From: DATKRB01 sp036501425
Lineage (GTDB): Bacteria > Actinomycetota > Acidimicrobiia > Acidimicrobiales > RAAP-2
Reading direction: 5' to 3'
NCBI GenBank assembly: GCA_036501425.1
Contig: DASYAI010000040.1
Location: 71,095 to 135,094, forward strand
Length of the DNA stretch: 64,000 bases
The position numbers and the translations under genes were made by a program. The notes below the pieces were generated by a model, which worked only from the letters and a program-made list of their open reading frames with translations, was not told the origin of the DNA and did not search any database. Of the stretch, positions 31,226-40,470 are shown one piece after another. How positions within the stretch are numbered: position 1 is the first letter of the stretch; each line of letters opens with the position of its first letter.

Positions 31226-32125
31226 GTGGTCGAGCACCCCGGAGCGGGGGAGCACGACCCGCCCGCCGAGGCGCACGGAGCGGAGGTGGAAGGGTCGGCC
31301 CGGGGCTCCCGGGAAGCGGCACCGGGGGGTTCTCGAGCAGGGGCCGTGGCGGCCCGGCCTGGCGCCGAGCTGGGCACCGGCGAGCGGGTGCTGGTGGTGG
31401 ACCCCAAGCAGCGGCGCTACCTGCTCACGCTGAAAGTCGGCGCCTCCTTCCATACCCACGCCGGGATCCTGGCCCACGACGACATCATCGGGAAGCCCGA
31501 GGGCTCCGCCGTGACCGGTACCACCGGGCGGTCCTTCCTCGTCCTGCGGCCCACGCTCTCCGACGTGGTGCTCAAGATGCCCCGCGGGGCGCAGGTGATC
31601 TACCCCAAGGACCTCGGGGCCATCTTGATGGTCGCCGACATCTGGCCCGGGCACCGGGTGCTCGAGGCGGGGGTCGGGTCGGGTGCGCTGTCGATGGCGC
31701 TCCTGCGGGCCGGCGCGCAGGTGACGGGCTACGAGCTGCGCGAGGACTTCGCCGGCCAGGCGATCGCCAACGTGCAGGCGGCGCTGGGCGACGCGGTGCC
31801 CTACCAGGTGGAGGTCCGTGACGTGACCGACGGCATCGACGAGCGCCGGCTCGACCGGGTGGTCCTGGATCTCCCCGAGCCCTGGCGGGTGGTGCCCCAC
31901 GCAGCCGAGGCGTTGCGTCCGGGCGGGATCCTGCTCTCCTATCTACCCACCATCAACCAGACGGCCCAGCTGCGCGAGTCCCTGGCCGAACCACGATGGG
32001 GTCTGGCCGAATCGGTCGAGATCCTGCGCCGGACCTGGCACGTCGAGGCTCGCTCCGTGCGCCCCGATCACCGGATGGTCGCCCACACCGGTTTTCTCAC
32101 CTCGGCCCGCCGCCTGGCCCCGTGA
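31226..32125 (+). CDS. trmI: tRNA (adenine-58-N1)-methyltransferase
   Basis: A 299-residue SAM-dependent enzyme placing m1A at position 58 of tRNA. The TrmI core starts at about residue 45 (GERVLVVDPKQRRYLLTL). Motifs include LGAILMVADIWPGHRVLEAGVGSG as the SAM site, LDLPEPWR as the catalytic loop, and SYLPTINQTAQL. The first 44 residues are an Ala/Gly/Glu-rich extension, probably disordered. An actinobacterial trmI next to the proteasome ATPase gene is a known order (Rv2118c near mpa). The start is GTG 31226. Confidence 0.93.
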   Translation: MVEHPGAGEHDPPAEAHGAEVEGSARGSREAAPGGSRAGAVAARPGAELGTGERVLVVDPKQRRYLLTLKVGASFHTHAGILAHDDIIGKPEGSAVTGTTGRSFLVLRPTLSDVVLKMPRGAQVIYPKDLGAILMVADIWPGHRVLEAGVGSGALSMALLRAGAQVTGYELREDFAGQAIANVQAALGDAVPYQVEVRDVTDGIDERRLDRVVLDLPEPWRVVPHAAEALRPGGILLSYLPTINQTAQLRESLAEPRWGLAESVEILRRTWHVEARSVRPDHRMVAHTGFLTSARRLAP

Positions 32126-32194
32126 ACCCGGGGGAGCCCACCGGCACCGGCCATCGGGCCGACAATCAGTCGGGCCGACGTGGCGCCGGCCGTC

Positions 32195-32226
32195 GGGCCG
32201 ACGAACGGTCAGGCCGACGAACGGTC
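32195..32226. repeat. 16-bp tandem duplication
   Basis: GGGCCGACGAACGGTC (32195-32210) is followed by AGGCCGACGAACGGTC (32211-32226), with partial GGGCCGAC copies further left. It fills the convergent gap between trmI and the ferredoxin gene and touches the ferredoxin stop. Confidence 0.85.
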
Positions 32227-32461
32227 AGGCGCGCTCGATGAAGATGCACTCGCCGGGGCATTCCTCGGACGCCTCGACGACCGCCTCCTCGAGCTCGTCG
32301 GGGACGAGGGCCATGCCGGCCGAACCGCCGGGCTCGCTGAGGATCCGATCGCCCTCCTTCACGTACGCCAGACCGTCGTCGAGCAGCGTGAACACGGCCG
32401 GGGCGATCTCCTCGCAGAGCCCGTCGCCCGTGCACAGATCCTGGTCGATCCAGACCTTCAT
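32225..32461 (-). CDS. Small monocluster ferredoxin
   Basis: A 78-residue ferredoxin. Ligand pattern: Cys10-x2-Asp13-x2-Cys16 (DLCTGDGLC), then Cys68 before Pro and Cys72. The normal second cysteine is replaced by Asp13. In related proteins Asp at this position can still hold a 4Fe-4S cluster, while a non-ligand gives 3Fe-4S. The fold halves MKVWIDQDLC and ECPGECIFIER are clear. Actinobacterial ferredoxins like this often feed cytochrome P450s, but no partner is adjacent. It lies antisense between trmI and arc. GAAGAAGGG precedes the start. Confidence 0.9.
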   Translation of the reverse strand: MKVWIDQDLCTGDGLCEEIAPAVFTLLDDGLAYVKEGDRILSEPGGSAGMALVPDELEEAVVEASEECPGECIFIERA

Positions 32462-32762
32462 GCGTTGCCCTTCTTCCGCTCCGGGTGGTCCGGTGGTCGG
32501 TTGTCCTGGTGGCGCCCGGCGAAGCCCGTCCGGTCCGGCAGCAAGCCGTCATGGAGGCGGGCGCGCCAGCAGCTGGAGCCACGTGATGCCCAGGCCTCCA
32601 GAGTAGTACCCGCTGCTGCTGGGTCGAGGCACCGGGTCGAGGCACGGCGCAGCGGCAGCGGCAGCGGCAGCGGCGTCACGCAACCAGGGGCGCCGGCCGG
32701 TAGGGTGAACAGCGAGCGCCCATCGGGAGGTGATTCCGACGCCTGGTCCAGAGGAGCACGAA
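32462..32762. other. 301-bp divergent intergenic region between ferredoxin and arc
   Basis: No gene seen. It holds a 13-bp tandem duplication (GGGTCGAGGCACC, 32621-32645) and a hexanucleotide run, four copies of CAGCGG at 32651-32674. TAGGGT at 32701-32706 is a possible -10 for arc, without a clear -35. A GTG at 32730 could be an alternative arc start. Confidence 0.55.
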
Positions 32763-34502
32763 TTGGGAGCCGACGCCGCTGCGCAGCTCGAGGCGCTGCG
32801 CAGCCGGGTGGAGGAAGCGGAGCGGGAGGTCCATACCCTCCGGCGACGCCTGCAGGACAGCCCGGGCCGGGTGATGGCGCTCGAGGAGCGCCTGCTCGAG
32901 TCCAAGGGCCAGCTGGCCCACGCCGTCTCGCAGAACGAGAAGCTGACCTTCACCCTGCAACAGGCCAAGGAACAGCTCAACGCCCTGCGTGAGGAGGTCG
33001 AGAAGCTCACCCAGCCCCCGGCGGCCTACGGCACCTTCCTGGCCCTCAACGACGACGAGACGGTCGACGTCTTTTCGGGGGGCCGCAAGATGCGGGTGGC
33101 CCTGCATCCCGACATCGACGCCCAGCGCATCCGCAAGGGCGACGAGGTCGTCCTGAACGAGTCGCTGAACGTCGTGCTGGTGCGGGAGGGTGAGCTGGCC
33201 GGCGAGGTCGTCACCATCAAGGAGCTGTTGGCGGACCGCCGGCGGGCCCTCGTCTACGCCCGGGCGGACGAGGAGCGGGTGGCCGAGCTGTCCGAAGAGC
33301 TGCTCGGGGTCCACCTTCGTGCGGGTGACGCCGTCCTGATGGACTCGCGTACCCAGCTCCTCATCGAGAAGCTGCCCCGGCCCGAGGTCGAGGAACTGGT
33401 GCTCGAGGAGGTGCCGGACATCACCTACGCCGACGTCGGCGGTCTGGACACCCAGATCGAGGCGATCACCGACGCGGTCGAGCTTCCCTACCTCCACCGG
33501 CCACTGTTCGCCACCTACAAGCTTCCGGCGCCCAAGGGGATCCTCCTCTACGGGCCGCCGGGGTGCGGCAAGACGCTGATCGCCAAGGCAGTGGCCAACT
33601 CCCTGGCCAAAAAGGTTGCCGAGGCCACCGGCAACCAGGACACCCGGAGCTACTTCCTCAACATCAAGGGCCCCGAGCTCCTCAACAAGTACGTCGGCGA
33701 GACCGAGCGCCAGATCCGGCTGGTCTTCCAGCGGGCTCGGGAGAAGGCGGAGGAGGGCGTGCCGGTCATCGTCTTCTTCGACGAGATGGACTCGCTGTTC
33801 CGCACCCGGGGCACGGGCATCAGCTCGGACATGGAGTCGACCATCGTGCCGCAGCTGCTGGCGGAGATCGACGGCGTCGAGGCGCTGCGTGACGTCATCG
33901 TGATCGGGGCGAGCAACCGCGAGGACCTGATCGACCCGGCGATCCTGCGCCCGGGTCGCCTGGACGTGAAGATCAAGATCGAGCGGCCGGACGCCGAAGC
34001 GGCCAGCCAGATCTTCTCGCGGTACCTGACCCCCGACCTGCCGCTCGACGGGCGAGAGGTCGAGCGGCTGGGCGGAGGCGACCCGTCCAAGGCGGCGCGC
34101 CTGATGATCGAAGAGACGGTCACCGAGATGTACCGGGCCGACGACGAGAACCGGTTCTTGGAGGTGACCTACCAGAACGGCGACAAGGAGGTCCTCTTCT
34201 ACCGCGACTTCGCCTCAGGCGCCATGATCGAGAACATCGTGCGGCGGGCGAAGAAGCTGGCCATCAAGCGCGAGATCGCCAACGGGCCCTCGGGCATCCG
34301 GGCCGAGGACCTCCTCGACTCCATCCGCCAGGAGTACAAGGAGAACGAGGACCTGCCCAACACCACCAACCCGGACGACTGGGCCCGGATCTCGGGGAAG
34401 AAGGGCGAGCGGATCGTCTACGTACGGACGCTGCTGACCGAGGACCGCGAGGTGCACGGGGGCCGCTCGATCGAGCGGGTGGGCACGGGCCAGTACCTGT
34501 AG
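32763..34502 (+). CDS. arc: Proteasome-associated AAA ATPase (ARC/Mpa)
   Basis: A 579-residue hexameric ATPase that unfolds pupylated proteins and feeds the 20S core. The N-terminal coiled coil (about residues 5-85, heptad Leu) binds Pup. Next come two OB-type interdomains, then the AAA domain with Walker A GPPGCGKT, Walker B VFFDEMDSL and RPGRLD. The C terminus is GQYL, the gate-opening motif for the proteasome. TTG 32763 is chosen because GAGGAG precedes it at the right distance. GTG 32730 would add 11 residues but has no spaced ribosome binding site. It is the first gene of the proteasome operon. Confidence 0.96.
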   Translation: MGADAAAQLEALRSRVEEAEREVHTLRRRLQDSPGRVMALEERLLESKGQLAHAVSQNEKLTFTLQQAKEQLNALREEVEKLTQPPAAYGTFLALNDDETVDVFSGGRKMRVALHPDIDAQRIRKGDEVVLNESLNVVLVREGELAGEVVTIKELLADRRRALVYARADEERVAELSEELLGVHLRAGDAVLMDSRTQLLIEKLPRPEVEELVLEEVPDITYADVGGLDTQIEAITDAVELPYLHRPLFATYKLPAPKGILLYGPPGCGKTLIAKAVANSLAKKVAEATGNQDTRSYFLNIKGPELLNKYVGETERQIRLVFQRAREKAEEGVPVIVFFDEMDSLFRTRGTGISSDMESTIVPQLLAEIDGVEALRDVIVIGASNREDLIDPAILRPGRLDVKIKIERPDAEAASQIFSRYLTPDLPLDGREVERLGGGDPSKAARLMIEETVTEMYRADDENRFLEVTYQNGDKEVLFYRDFASGAMIENIVRRAKKLAIKREIANGPSGIRAEDLLDSIRQEYKENEDLPNTTNPDDWARISGKKGERIVYVRTLLTEDREVHGGRSIERVGTGQYL

Positions 34503-34564
34503 GCGACCTGGAGGTCCAGCTCTCGGCGCTCCGCGCCCCGAGGGGACCAACTAGGGTCGGCTCC

Positions 34565-36055
34565 GTGGCCATCGCCAAGGTCTGCGGCATCGAGACCGAG
34601 TACGGCATCCAGTTCGGTGGGGGGGACGGGAACCCGATCACCGCCTCGTCGATGCTGGTCAACGCCTACGCGGCCGAAGTGGACCGGCGGACCCGTTGGG
34701 ACTTCGAGGACGAGACCCCCGGCCAGGACGCCCGCGGCTTCGCCCGCGAGGGCTCGCTGCCCCCGGCGGTGGAGACCCACCTCGCCAACACGGTGCTCAC
34801 CAACGGTGCCCGCTACTACGTCGACCACGCCCATCCCGAGTACTCCACGCCCGAGTGCACCAACGCCCGCGAGGTGGTGGTGCACGACAAGGCGGGCGAG
34901 GAGGTCCTCCGGCGGTCGATGCGGGCCGCGCGGAGCATGTTCCCCGACAGCCCGCCGGTGGTGGTCTACAAGAACAACTCCGACGGCAAGGGCAACTCCT
35001 ACGGCTGCCACGAGAACTACCTGATGGACCGCGAGGTCGCGTTCGGCGCCGTGGTCAAGGGGGTGGTGCCCCACTTCGTCACCCGCCAGATCTTCACCGG
35101 CGCCGGAAAGGTCGGCGTGGAGACCTCGGCCCTGGACCGGCGGGCCGTCTCCTTCCAGATCTCCCAGCGGGCGGAGTTCTTCGAGGAGATCGTCGGGCTC
35201 GAGACCACCCTGAAGCGCCCCATCGTCAACACCCGCGACGAACCCCATGCCGATCCCAAGCGGTTCCGCCGCCTCCACGTCATCGTGGGTGACGCGAACC
35301 TGTCGGAGATCTCCACCTTCTTGAAGGTCGGGACGACGGCGCTGGTGCTGGCCATGCTCGAGGACGGGGCGCTCCCGACCCGCGAGCTCAACCCGGCCGA
35401 CCCGGTCCGGGCCATGCACCACGTTTCGGTGGACCTGTCGCTGGCCGAGCCCATCCACATGGTCGACGGGTCCTCGGCCTCCGCACTCGAGGTCCAGTGG
35501 GAGCTCCTGGGTGCCGCCCGGGACTACGCGACCGAGCGGGGGCTCGAGCCGGTCGGGGGAAAGGCGGTGGCCACGGCGGTCCTCGACCGCTGGGAGGCGG
35601 TGCTGACCGCCCTCGAGGCAGACCCCTCCACCCTCGCCAACCAGCTCGACTGGGTCGCCAAGCGCCAGATCATGGAGGCCTATCGGGAGCGGCACGGCTG
35701 CGGGTGGGGCGACGGCCGGCTGGCCGCCCTGGACCTGCAGTACCACGACCTGCGCCCGGAGCGCTCGCTCTACGCCCGGCTCGGGATGGAGCGACTGGTC
35801 TCCGACGACGAGGTCCTCGCCGCGGTGGCCACGCCACCACGCACCACCCGGGCGTGGTTCCGGGGCGGCTGCCTGTCTCGCTGGCCGGCCTCGGTCGTGA
35901 CCGCCAACTGGGACTCCCTGGTCTTCGATCTCGGTACCGATCCCCTGCGGCGGGTCCCTATGATGGACCCGCTCAAGGGAACTGCCGAACACACGGCTGA
36001 GCTGCTGGAGAGCAGTGCTGGTCCGGCCGAGCTGCTGGAGCGGTTGAGCTCCTGA
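34565..36055 (+). CDS. dop: Depupylase/Pup deamidase Dop
   Basis: 496 residues. Dop converts the C-terminal Gln of Pup to Glu and removes Pup from substrates. It shares the carboxylate-amine ligase fold with PafA. Motifs: GIETEYGI (Mg-ATP Glu), YYVDHAHPEYSTPEC with the catalytic Asp, FKNN-like VYKNNSDGKGNSYGCHENY, and NTRDEPHADPKRFRRLHVI. The insert DFEDETPGQDARGF (about residues 46-60) is the Dop loop that distinguishes it from PafA. The start is GTG 34565. It precedes pup directly; the pup ribosome binding site overlaps its end. Confidence 0.96.
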   Translation: MAIAKVCGIETEYGIQFGGGDGNPITASSMLVNAYAAEVDRRTRWDFEDETPGQDARGFAREGSLPPAVETHLANTVLTNGARYYVDHAHPEYSTPECTNAREVVVHDKAGEEVLRRSMRAARSMFPDSPPVVVYKNNSDGKGNSYGCHENYLMDREVAFGAVVKGVVPHFVTRQIFTGAGKVGVETSALDRRAVSFQISQRAEFFEEIVGLETTLKRPIVNTRDEPHADPKRFRRLHVIVGDANLSEISTFLKVGTTALVLAMLEDGALPTRELNPADPVRAMHHVSVDLSLAEPIHMVDGSSASALEVQWELLGAARDYATERGLEPVGGKAVATAVLDRWEAVLTALEADPSTLANQLDWVAKRQIMEAYRERHGCGWGDGRLAALDLQYHDLRPERSLYARLGMERLVSDDEVLAAVATPPRTTRAWFRGGCLSRWPASVVTANWDSLVFDLGTDPLRRVPMMDPLKGTAEHTAELLESSAGPAELLERLSS

Positions 36056-36068
36056 GAGGAACGTGAAC

Positions 36069-36266
36069 ATGCCAGAGCGAGAATTGAAGCGTCGAACCGC
36101 ACCAGAGCGGACCGAGCCGGTCGTCACCGAGGAGGCCCCGGCGACCTCCGAGCGGGGGGAGAAGCTGAAGGCTGAGCTCGACGACCTCCTCGACGAGATC
36201 GACGAGGTGCTCGAGGACAACGCCGAGGAGTTCGTCCGCAACTACGTGCAGAAGGGCGGCCAGTAG
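36069..36266 (+). CDS. pup: Prokaryotic ubiquitin-like protein Pup
   Basis: A 65-residue intrinsically disordered modifier attached to substrate lysines. The C-terminal half has the helix-forming LDDLLDEIDEVLEDNAEEFV, which binds the ARC coiled coil, and ends KGGQ. The terminal Gln means that Dop must deamidate it before PafA can ligate it. ATG 36069 is eight bases after GAGAGGA. A GTG at 36063 is too close to that site. Standard position between dop and prcB. Confidence 0.97.
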   Translation: MPERELKRRTAPERTEPVVTEEAPATSERGEKLKAELDDLLDEIDEVLEDNAEEFVRNYVQKGGQ

Positions 36267-36272
36267 TCCACC

Positions 36273-37085
36273 GTGGCGCTCCCCATGTTCCTGCCCGGGG
36301 ACGATCCGGGCCCTGACTTCGCCGCGCTGCTGCAGCGCTCGGGGTCGTCGCCCGCCGCCGTCGGGAGCGACACCACCCAATTGCGCCACGCCACCACGGT
36401 GGTCGCGCTCCGCTTCGCCGACGGGGTGGTGATGGCCGGCGACCGGCGAGCGACCGAGGGCTACTCCATCGCCCACCGGGCCATGGAGAAGGTGTTCCCC
36501 GCCGACCGTTGGTCCGCCGTGGCCATCGCCGGGGCGGCCGGGCCGGCGGTCGAGATGGTGCGGCTGTTCCAGGTGCAGCTCGAGCACTACGAGAAGGTCG
36601 AAGGCGTCTCGCTCAGCCTCGAGGGCAAGGCCAACCAGCTGGCGCAGATGGTCCGCCAGCACCTGCCCCTGGCCATGCAGGGCCTGGCGGTCGTCCCGCT
36701 CTTCGCCGGGTTCGACCTGCGTCGGGGCATCGGACGCATCTTCACCTACGACGTGACCGGCGGCCACTACGAGGAGGCCGAGTTCCAAGCGACCGGCTCG
36801 GGTGGTCGCGACGCGCGCACCACGATCAAGCTCGGGTACCGCGAGGGTCTGGGCCGCCCCGACGCGGTGGAACTGGCGGTCGAGGCGCTCTACGAGGCGG
36901 CCGACGAGGACTCCGCCACCGGCGGCCCCGACCTGGTGCGAGGGATCTACCCGCTGGTCGCCGTGGTCACCGAGGCCGGCTACGAGCAGCTGCCCGAGGC
37001 CGAGGTGGCCGAGCGGTTCACCGCCCTGATCGACCGGAAGCGCAGCGAACGCGCCGGCGGTGCCGAGGAGGGCTCCGTCCGATGA
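36273..37085 (+). CDS. prcB: 20S proteasome beta subunit
   Basis: 270 residues including a 40-residue propeptide. Autocleavage exposes Thr41 (TTVVALRFADG), the catalytic nucleophile. Asp and Lys partners lie in VVMAGDRRAT and MEKVFPADR. The G-rich core GRDARTTIKLGY and VAVVTEAGY strands complete the Ntn-hydrolase fold. The start is GTG 36273. The stop overlaps the prcA ATG as ATGA, ensuring equal output of the two subunits. Confidence 0.97.
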   Translation: MALPMFLPGDDPGPDFAALLQRSGSSPAAVGSDTTQLRHATTVVALRFADGVVMAGDRRATEGYSIAHRAMEKVFPADRWSAVAIAGAAGPAVEMVRLFQVQLEHYEKVEGVSLSLEGKANQLAQMVRQHLPLAMQGLAVVPLFAGFDLRRGIGRIFTYDVTGGHYEEAEFQATGSGGRDARTTIKLGYREGLGRPDAVELAVEALYEAADEDSATGGPDLVRGIYPLVAVVTEAGYEQLPEAEVAERFTALIDRKRSERAGGAEEGSVR

Positions 37086-37795
37086 GCATGCCGTACTACG
37101 TCGCACCCGAGCAGGTCATGAAGGACCGGGCCGAGTACGCGCAGAAGGGCATCGCCCGGGGCCGGTCGTTGATCGCCAGCGCGTTCACGGGCGGGCTGCT
37201 GATCGTGGCGGAGAACCCGTCCCGATCGCTCCACAAGATCAGCGAGATCTACGACCGCATCGCTTTCGCCGGCGTCGGCAAGTACAACGAGTACGACCAG
37301 CTCCGGGTGGCCGGAGTGCGGCACGCCGACACAAAGGGCTTCACCTTCAGCCGCGAGGACGTCGACGCCCGCTCCCTCGCCAACCTCTACGCCCAGTTCC
37401 TCGGCAACGTCTTCACCCACGAGATGAAGCCGCTGGAGGTCGAGATCCTGGTGGCCGAGCTGGGCGCCGACGGTCGGCCCGACCAGCTCTACCACATCGC
37501 CTACGAGGGCACGATCACCGACGAGGAGCACTTCGCGGTGCTCGGCGGGGACGCCGAAACGATCCGGGGCCGCTTCTCCTCGGTCTGGCAGGAGGGCTGG
37601 GACCTGGCCGCGACCCTGCGGGCGACGGTGGACGCGCTGGCGGGACCGGACCGCCGGCTCGGGGGCCAGGACATCGAGGCCGCCCTGCTCGGCCGGCAGA
37701 ACGGGCGCCGCTCGTTCCAGCGGCTCACCGACGAGGAGCTGTTGGCCCTGCTGGGAGAGCCCGGCTCGGCGGCCGGGGACGAGCCGGCGTCGTAG
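37082..37795 (+). CDS. prcA: 20S proteasome alpha subunit
   Basis: A 237-residue non-catalytic ring subunit forming the gate. N-terminal SMPYYVAPEQVMKDRAEYAQKGIARGRS matches the alpha-type H0 helix and gate residues. Later marks are VGKYNEYDQLRVAGVRHAD and GFTFSREDVDARSLANLYAQ. The C-terminal tail (SFQRLTDEELLALLG...) is the disordered actinobacterial extension. Translation is coupled to prcB. Confidence 0.96.
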   Translation: MSMPYYVAPEQVMKDRAEYAQKGIARGRSLIASAFTGGLLIVAENPSRSLHKISEIYDRIAFAGVGKYNEYDQLRVAGVRHADTKGFTFSREDVDARSLANLYAQFLGNVFTHEMKPLEVEILVAELGADGRPDQLYHIAYEGTITDEEHFAVLGGDAETIRGRFSSVWQEGWDLAATLRATVDALAGPDRRLGGQDIEAALLGRQNGRRSFQRLTDEELLALLGEPGSAAGDEPAS

Positions 37796-37857
37796 CTCCC
37801 GGGCCTCGGATCGAGGGGTCGGCCGCGGCAGGGTGGTCTGCCACTACGGTGGCCCTC

Positions 37858-39216
37858 ATGGACCGGCGCATCTTCGGGCTCGAGAACGAGTACGGCGTCA
37901 CCTTCACCCTGCGGGGCCAGCGGCGCCTCAGCCCCGACGAGGTGGCCCGGTACCTCTTCCGCCGGGTGGTCAGCTGGGGCAGGTCCTCCAACGTCTTTCT
38001 CGAGAACGGGGCCCGGCTCTACCTCGACGTGGGGAGCCATCCGGAGTACGCCACGCCCGAGTGCGACCGGATCGGCGATCTGGTCACCCACGACAAGGCC
38101 GGCGAGTGGATCCTCGCCCAGCTGGTCAGTGGTGCCCAGGTCCGTCTCCGCGAGGAGGGCATCCGGGGCGACGTCTACCTGTTCAAGAACAACACCGACT
38201 CGGCGGGCAACTCCTACGGCTGCCACGAGAACTACCTGACCGAGCGCAACGACGACTTCAACCGCTACACCGAGGTGCTCATCCCCTTCCTGGTCAGCCG
38301 GCAGATCTTCGCCGGGGCGGGCAAGGTCCTCCAGACGGCCCGGGGGGCGGTCTTCTGCATCAGCCAGCGGGCGGAGCACATCTGGGAAGGGGTCTCCTCG
38401 GCGACGACCCGCAGCCGGCCGATCATCAATACTCGCGACGAGCCCCACGCCGACGCCGAGAGGTTCCGCCGGTTGCACGTGATCGTCGGCGACTCGAACA
38501 TGAGCGAGTACGCCACCTTCATGAAGGTCGGCACCACCAGCATCCTGCTTTCCATGCTCGAGGACCAGGGCACGGTCCTGCGCGACCTGACCCTCGAGAA
38601 CCCGATCCGCGCCATCCGCGAGATCAGTCACGACATCACCTGCCAGCGCCGGGTCCGGCTGGCCAACGGTCGCGAGATGCGGGCGCTCGACATCCAGGCC
38701 GAGTACCTCGAACGGGCGTTGCGGTTCCGCGAGCGCCACGGCCTCAGCCCCGAGGAGGACCGCGCCCTCGACATGTGGGAGCACTGCATCAAGGGGCTCG
38801 AGTCCGACCCGTTCTCGCTGTGGCGCGAATGCGACTGGGTGGCCAAGCACCGGCTGGTGGAGCAGGTGCGGGCCCGCCACGACGTCCCGCTGTCCCATCC
38901 CAAGGTGGCGATGATCGACCTCATGTACCACGACATCGACCGGTCCCGAGGGCTCTTCTACAAGCTCCAGGAGCGGGACCAGATGGACCGGACGTGCACC
39001 GACGAGGACATCGCCGCCGCCATGACCCAGGCGCCTGAAACCACCCGGGCCCGGCTGCGCGGCGCGTTCGTCCGGCGGGCCAAGGAACGGCGCCGGGACT
39101 TCACCGTCGACTGGGTCCACCTGAAGCTCAACGACCAGGCGCAGCGGACCGTACTGCTGAAGGACCCTTTCAAGTCCCACGACGAGCGGGTCGAGCGCCT
39201 CATCGCCTCGCTCTGA
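37858..39216 (+). CDS. pafA: Pup-protein ligase PafA
   Basis: A 452-residue ligase joining the Pup C-terminal glutamate to substrate lysines, using ATP. Motifs: IFGLENEYGV, YLDVGSHPEYATPEC with catalytic Asp, LFKNNTDSAGNSYGCHENYL, NTRDEPHADAERFRRLHVI and SHPKVAMIDLMYHDID. It lacks the Dop-loop insert seen in the paralogue at 34565. ATG 37858 is used; a GTG nine bases upstream would add three residues. It is followed after 39 bp by tatA, so pafB and pafC are not in their usual place. Confidence 0.96.
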   Translation: MDRRIFGLENEYGVTFTLRGQRRLSPDEVARYLFRRVVSWGRSSNVFLENGARLYLDVGSHPEYATPECDRIGDLVTHDKAGEWILAQLVSGAQVRLREEGIRGDVYLFKNNTDSAGNSYGCHENYLTERNDDFNRYTEVLIPFLVSRQIFAGAGKVLQTARGAVFCISQRAEHIWEGVSSATTRSRPIINTRDEPHADAERFRRLHVIVGDSNMSEYATFMKVGTTSILLSMLEDQGTVLRDLTLENPIRAIREISHDITCQRRVRLANGREMRALDIQAEYLERALRFRERHGLSPEEDRALDMWEHCIKGLESDPFSLWRECDWVAKHRLVEQVRARHDVPLSHPKVAMIDLMYHDIDRSRGLFYKLQERDQMDRTCTDEDIAAAMTQAPETTRARLRGAFVRRAKERRRDFTVDWVHLKLNDQAQRTVLLKDPFKSHDERVERLIASL

Positions 39217-39255
39217 CGATCCGAGCTGCCCGACCGGGGGCTCTAGACTCCCTGC

Positions 39256-39678
39256 GTGCTCTCCTTGAGCCCGGGCAAGCTGTTGATCATTGCGATTGTG
39301 GCGATGGTCATCCTGGGACCCGACAAGCTGCCCCAGCTGGCACGGCAGTTCGGGGCCGGGTGGCGCACGCTGCGCCAGTTCCAGCAGCGGATGGAGCGCG
39401 AAGTGCGCGACACCCTGCCCGAGCTGCCGCCCACCAGCGAGATCGCCCGCATGGCCCGCTCCCCGCTCTCCTTCTTGAACCAGCTGGCCGACCTGCCCGA
39501 GCCCGGTTCCCAGGCCGCATCGGAGCCACCGGCACCGCCGGGCACGGTGTCGGCGCCGGTCGGTCCGACGCCGGCGGGCGCCGAGGGTCCGGGCCCGTCG
39601 CCGGCGGCGGCCGCGGCGGACCGCAGGGGCGCCACGACCCTGGGCTCGGAGGTGGTCGGCGACCCCGGGATGAACTGA
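39256..39678 (+). CDS. tatA: Sec-independent translocase TatA/TatB
   Basis: A 140-residue twin-arginine translocase component. It has one N-terminal transmembrane helix (LLIIAIVAMVILGPDKLPQL) with the family glycine hinge (GPDKLP), then an amphipathic helix (FGAGWRTLRQFQQRMEREV). The Pro/Ala-rich tail from residue 80 is disordered. The length is more TatB-like, but only one such gene is next to tatC. GTG start. Its place after pafA follows the mycobacterial order. Confidence 0.9.
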   Translation: MLSLSPGKLLIIAIVAMVILGPDKLPQLARQFGAGWRTLRQFQQRMEREVRDTLPELPPTSEIARMARSPLSFLNQLADLPEPGSQAASEPPAPPGTVSAPVGPTPAGAEGPGPSPAAAAADRRGATTLGSEVVGDPGMN

Positions 39679-39720
39679 CAGCTCACCGGAGCACTGTCCG
39701 AAGCGGAACGAGGAACCCGA

Positions 39721-40470
39721 GTGGCCGTCCCCCTGCTGGGTGGCTGGAGAGACCGACCCAAGCCCGACGCGATGACGCTCGTCGAGCACCTGCGCGAGCT
39801 GCGCCGACGCCTCATCGTGTCGGTCGCCGCCTTCGTGGTGGCCGGCGTGGTGGCGGTGGCCCTGTACGAGCCGATCCTGCACTTCCTGCTGCGCCCGCTG
39901 TGCTCGGTCAACAGCGGTCGGTGCACCCTCTACGTCACGTCGCCGCTGGACGGGCTCGCGCTCCGGGTCAAGATCGGCATCTACGGCGGCCTGGTCCTGG
40001 GGTCCCCGGTGATGCTCTGGGAGCTGTGGCGGTTCGTGACCCCCGGCCTCAAGGCGGCCGAGAAGCGCTACGCCATTCCCTTCGTCCTCTCCGCGGTGAG
40101 CCTCTTCGCCGGCGGGGCGGCGGTCGCCTACGTCACCTTGCCCCACGCCCTGGGCTTCTTGCGGTCGGTCGGCGGCCCCGACTTGCACGAGATCTACGAT
40201 CCCATCCCCTACCTGGGGCTCATCCTCCTGCTGATGGTGCTCTTCGGCATCACATTCGAGTTCCCGGTCGTCCTGGTGTCCCTCGAGCTGGCGGGCGTGG
40301 TCACGCCCAGCCGGCTGCTGGGGGGCTGGCGCTGGGCGGTGATGGGCATCACCGTGGCCGCCGCCGTCTTCACCCCCACGTCGGACCCCTTTTCGATGCT
40401 GGCCCTGGCGGTGCCGTTGACCGCGTTCTACTTCCTGTCCATCGCCATCGGCAAGCTGCTGCGGCGGTGA
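39721..40470 (+). CDS. tatC: Sec-independent translocase TatC
   Basis: A 249-residue polytopic protein, the signal-peptide receptor of the Tat system. It has six transmembrane segments. Typical sites are MTLVEHLRELRRRL at the N-terminal cytoplasmic face, SPVMLWELWRFVTPGL and LFGITFEFPVVL. GTG 39721 is preceded by GAGGAA. The stop overlaps the GTG of helY. Confidence 0.95.
   Translation: MAVPLLGGWRDRPKPDAMTLVEHLRELRRRLIVSVAAFVVAGVVAVALYEPILHFLLRPLCSVNSGRCTLYVTSPLDGLALRVKIGIYGGLVLGSPVMLWELWRFVTPGLKAAEKRYAIPFVLSAVSLFAGGAAVAYVTLPHALGFLRSVGGPDLHEIYDPIPYLGLILLLMVLFGITFEFPVVLVSLELAGVVTPSRLLGGWRWAVMGITVAAAVFTPTSDPFSMLALAVPLTAFYFLSIAIGKLLRR

Noticed and set aside
32651..32674. CAGCGG hexanucleotide run as a CRISPR or iteron array
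   Set aside because: Only four copies without spacers; a simple microsatellite.
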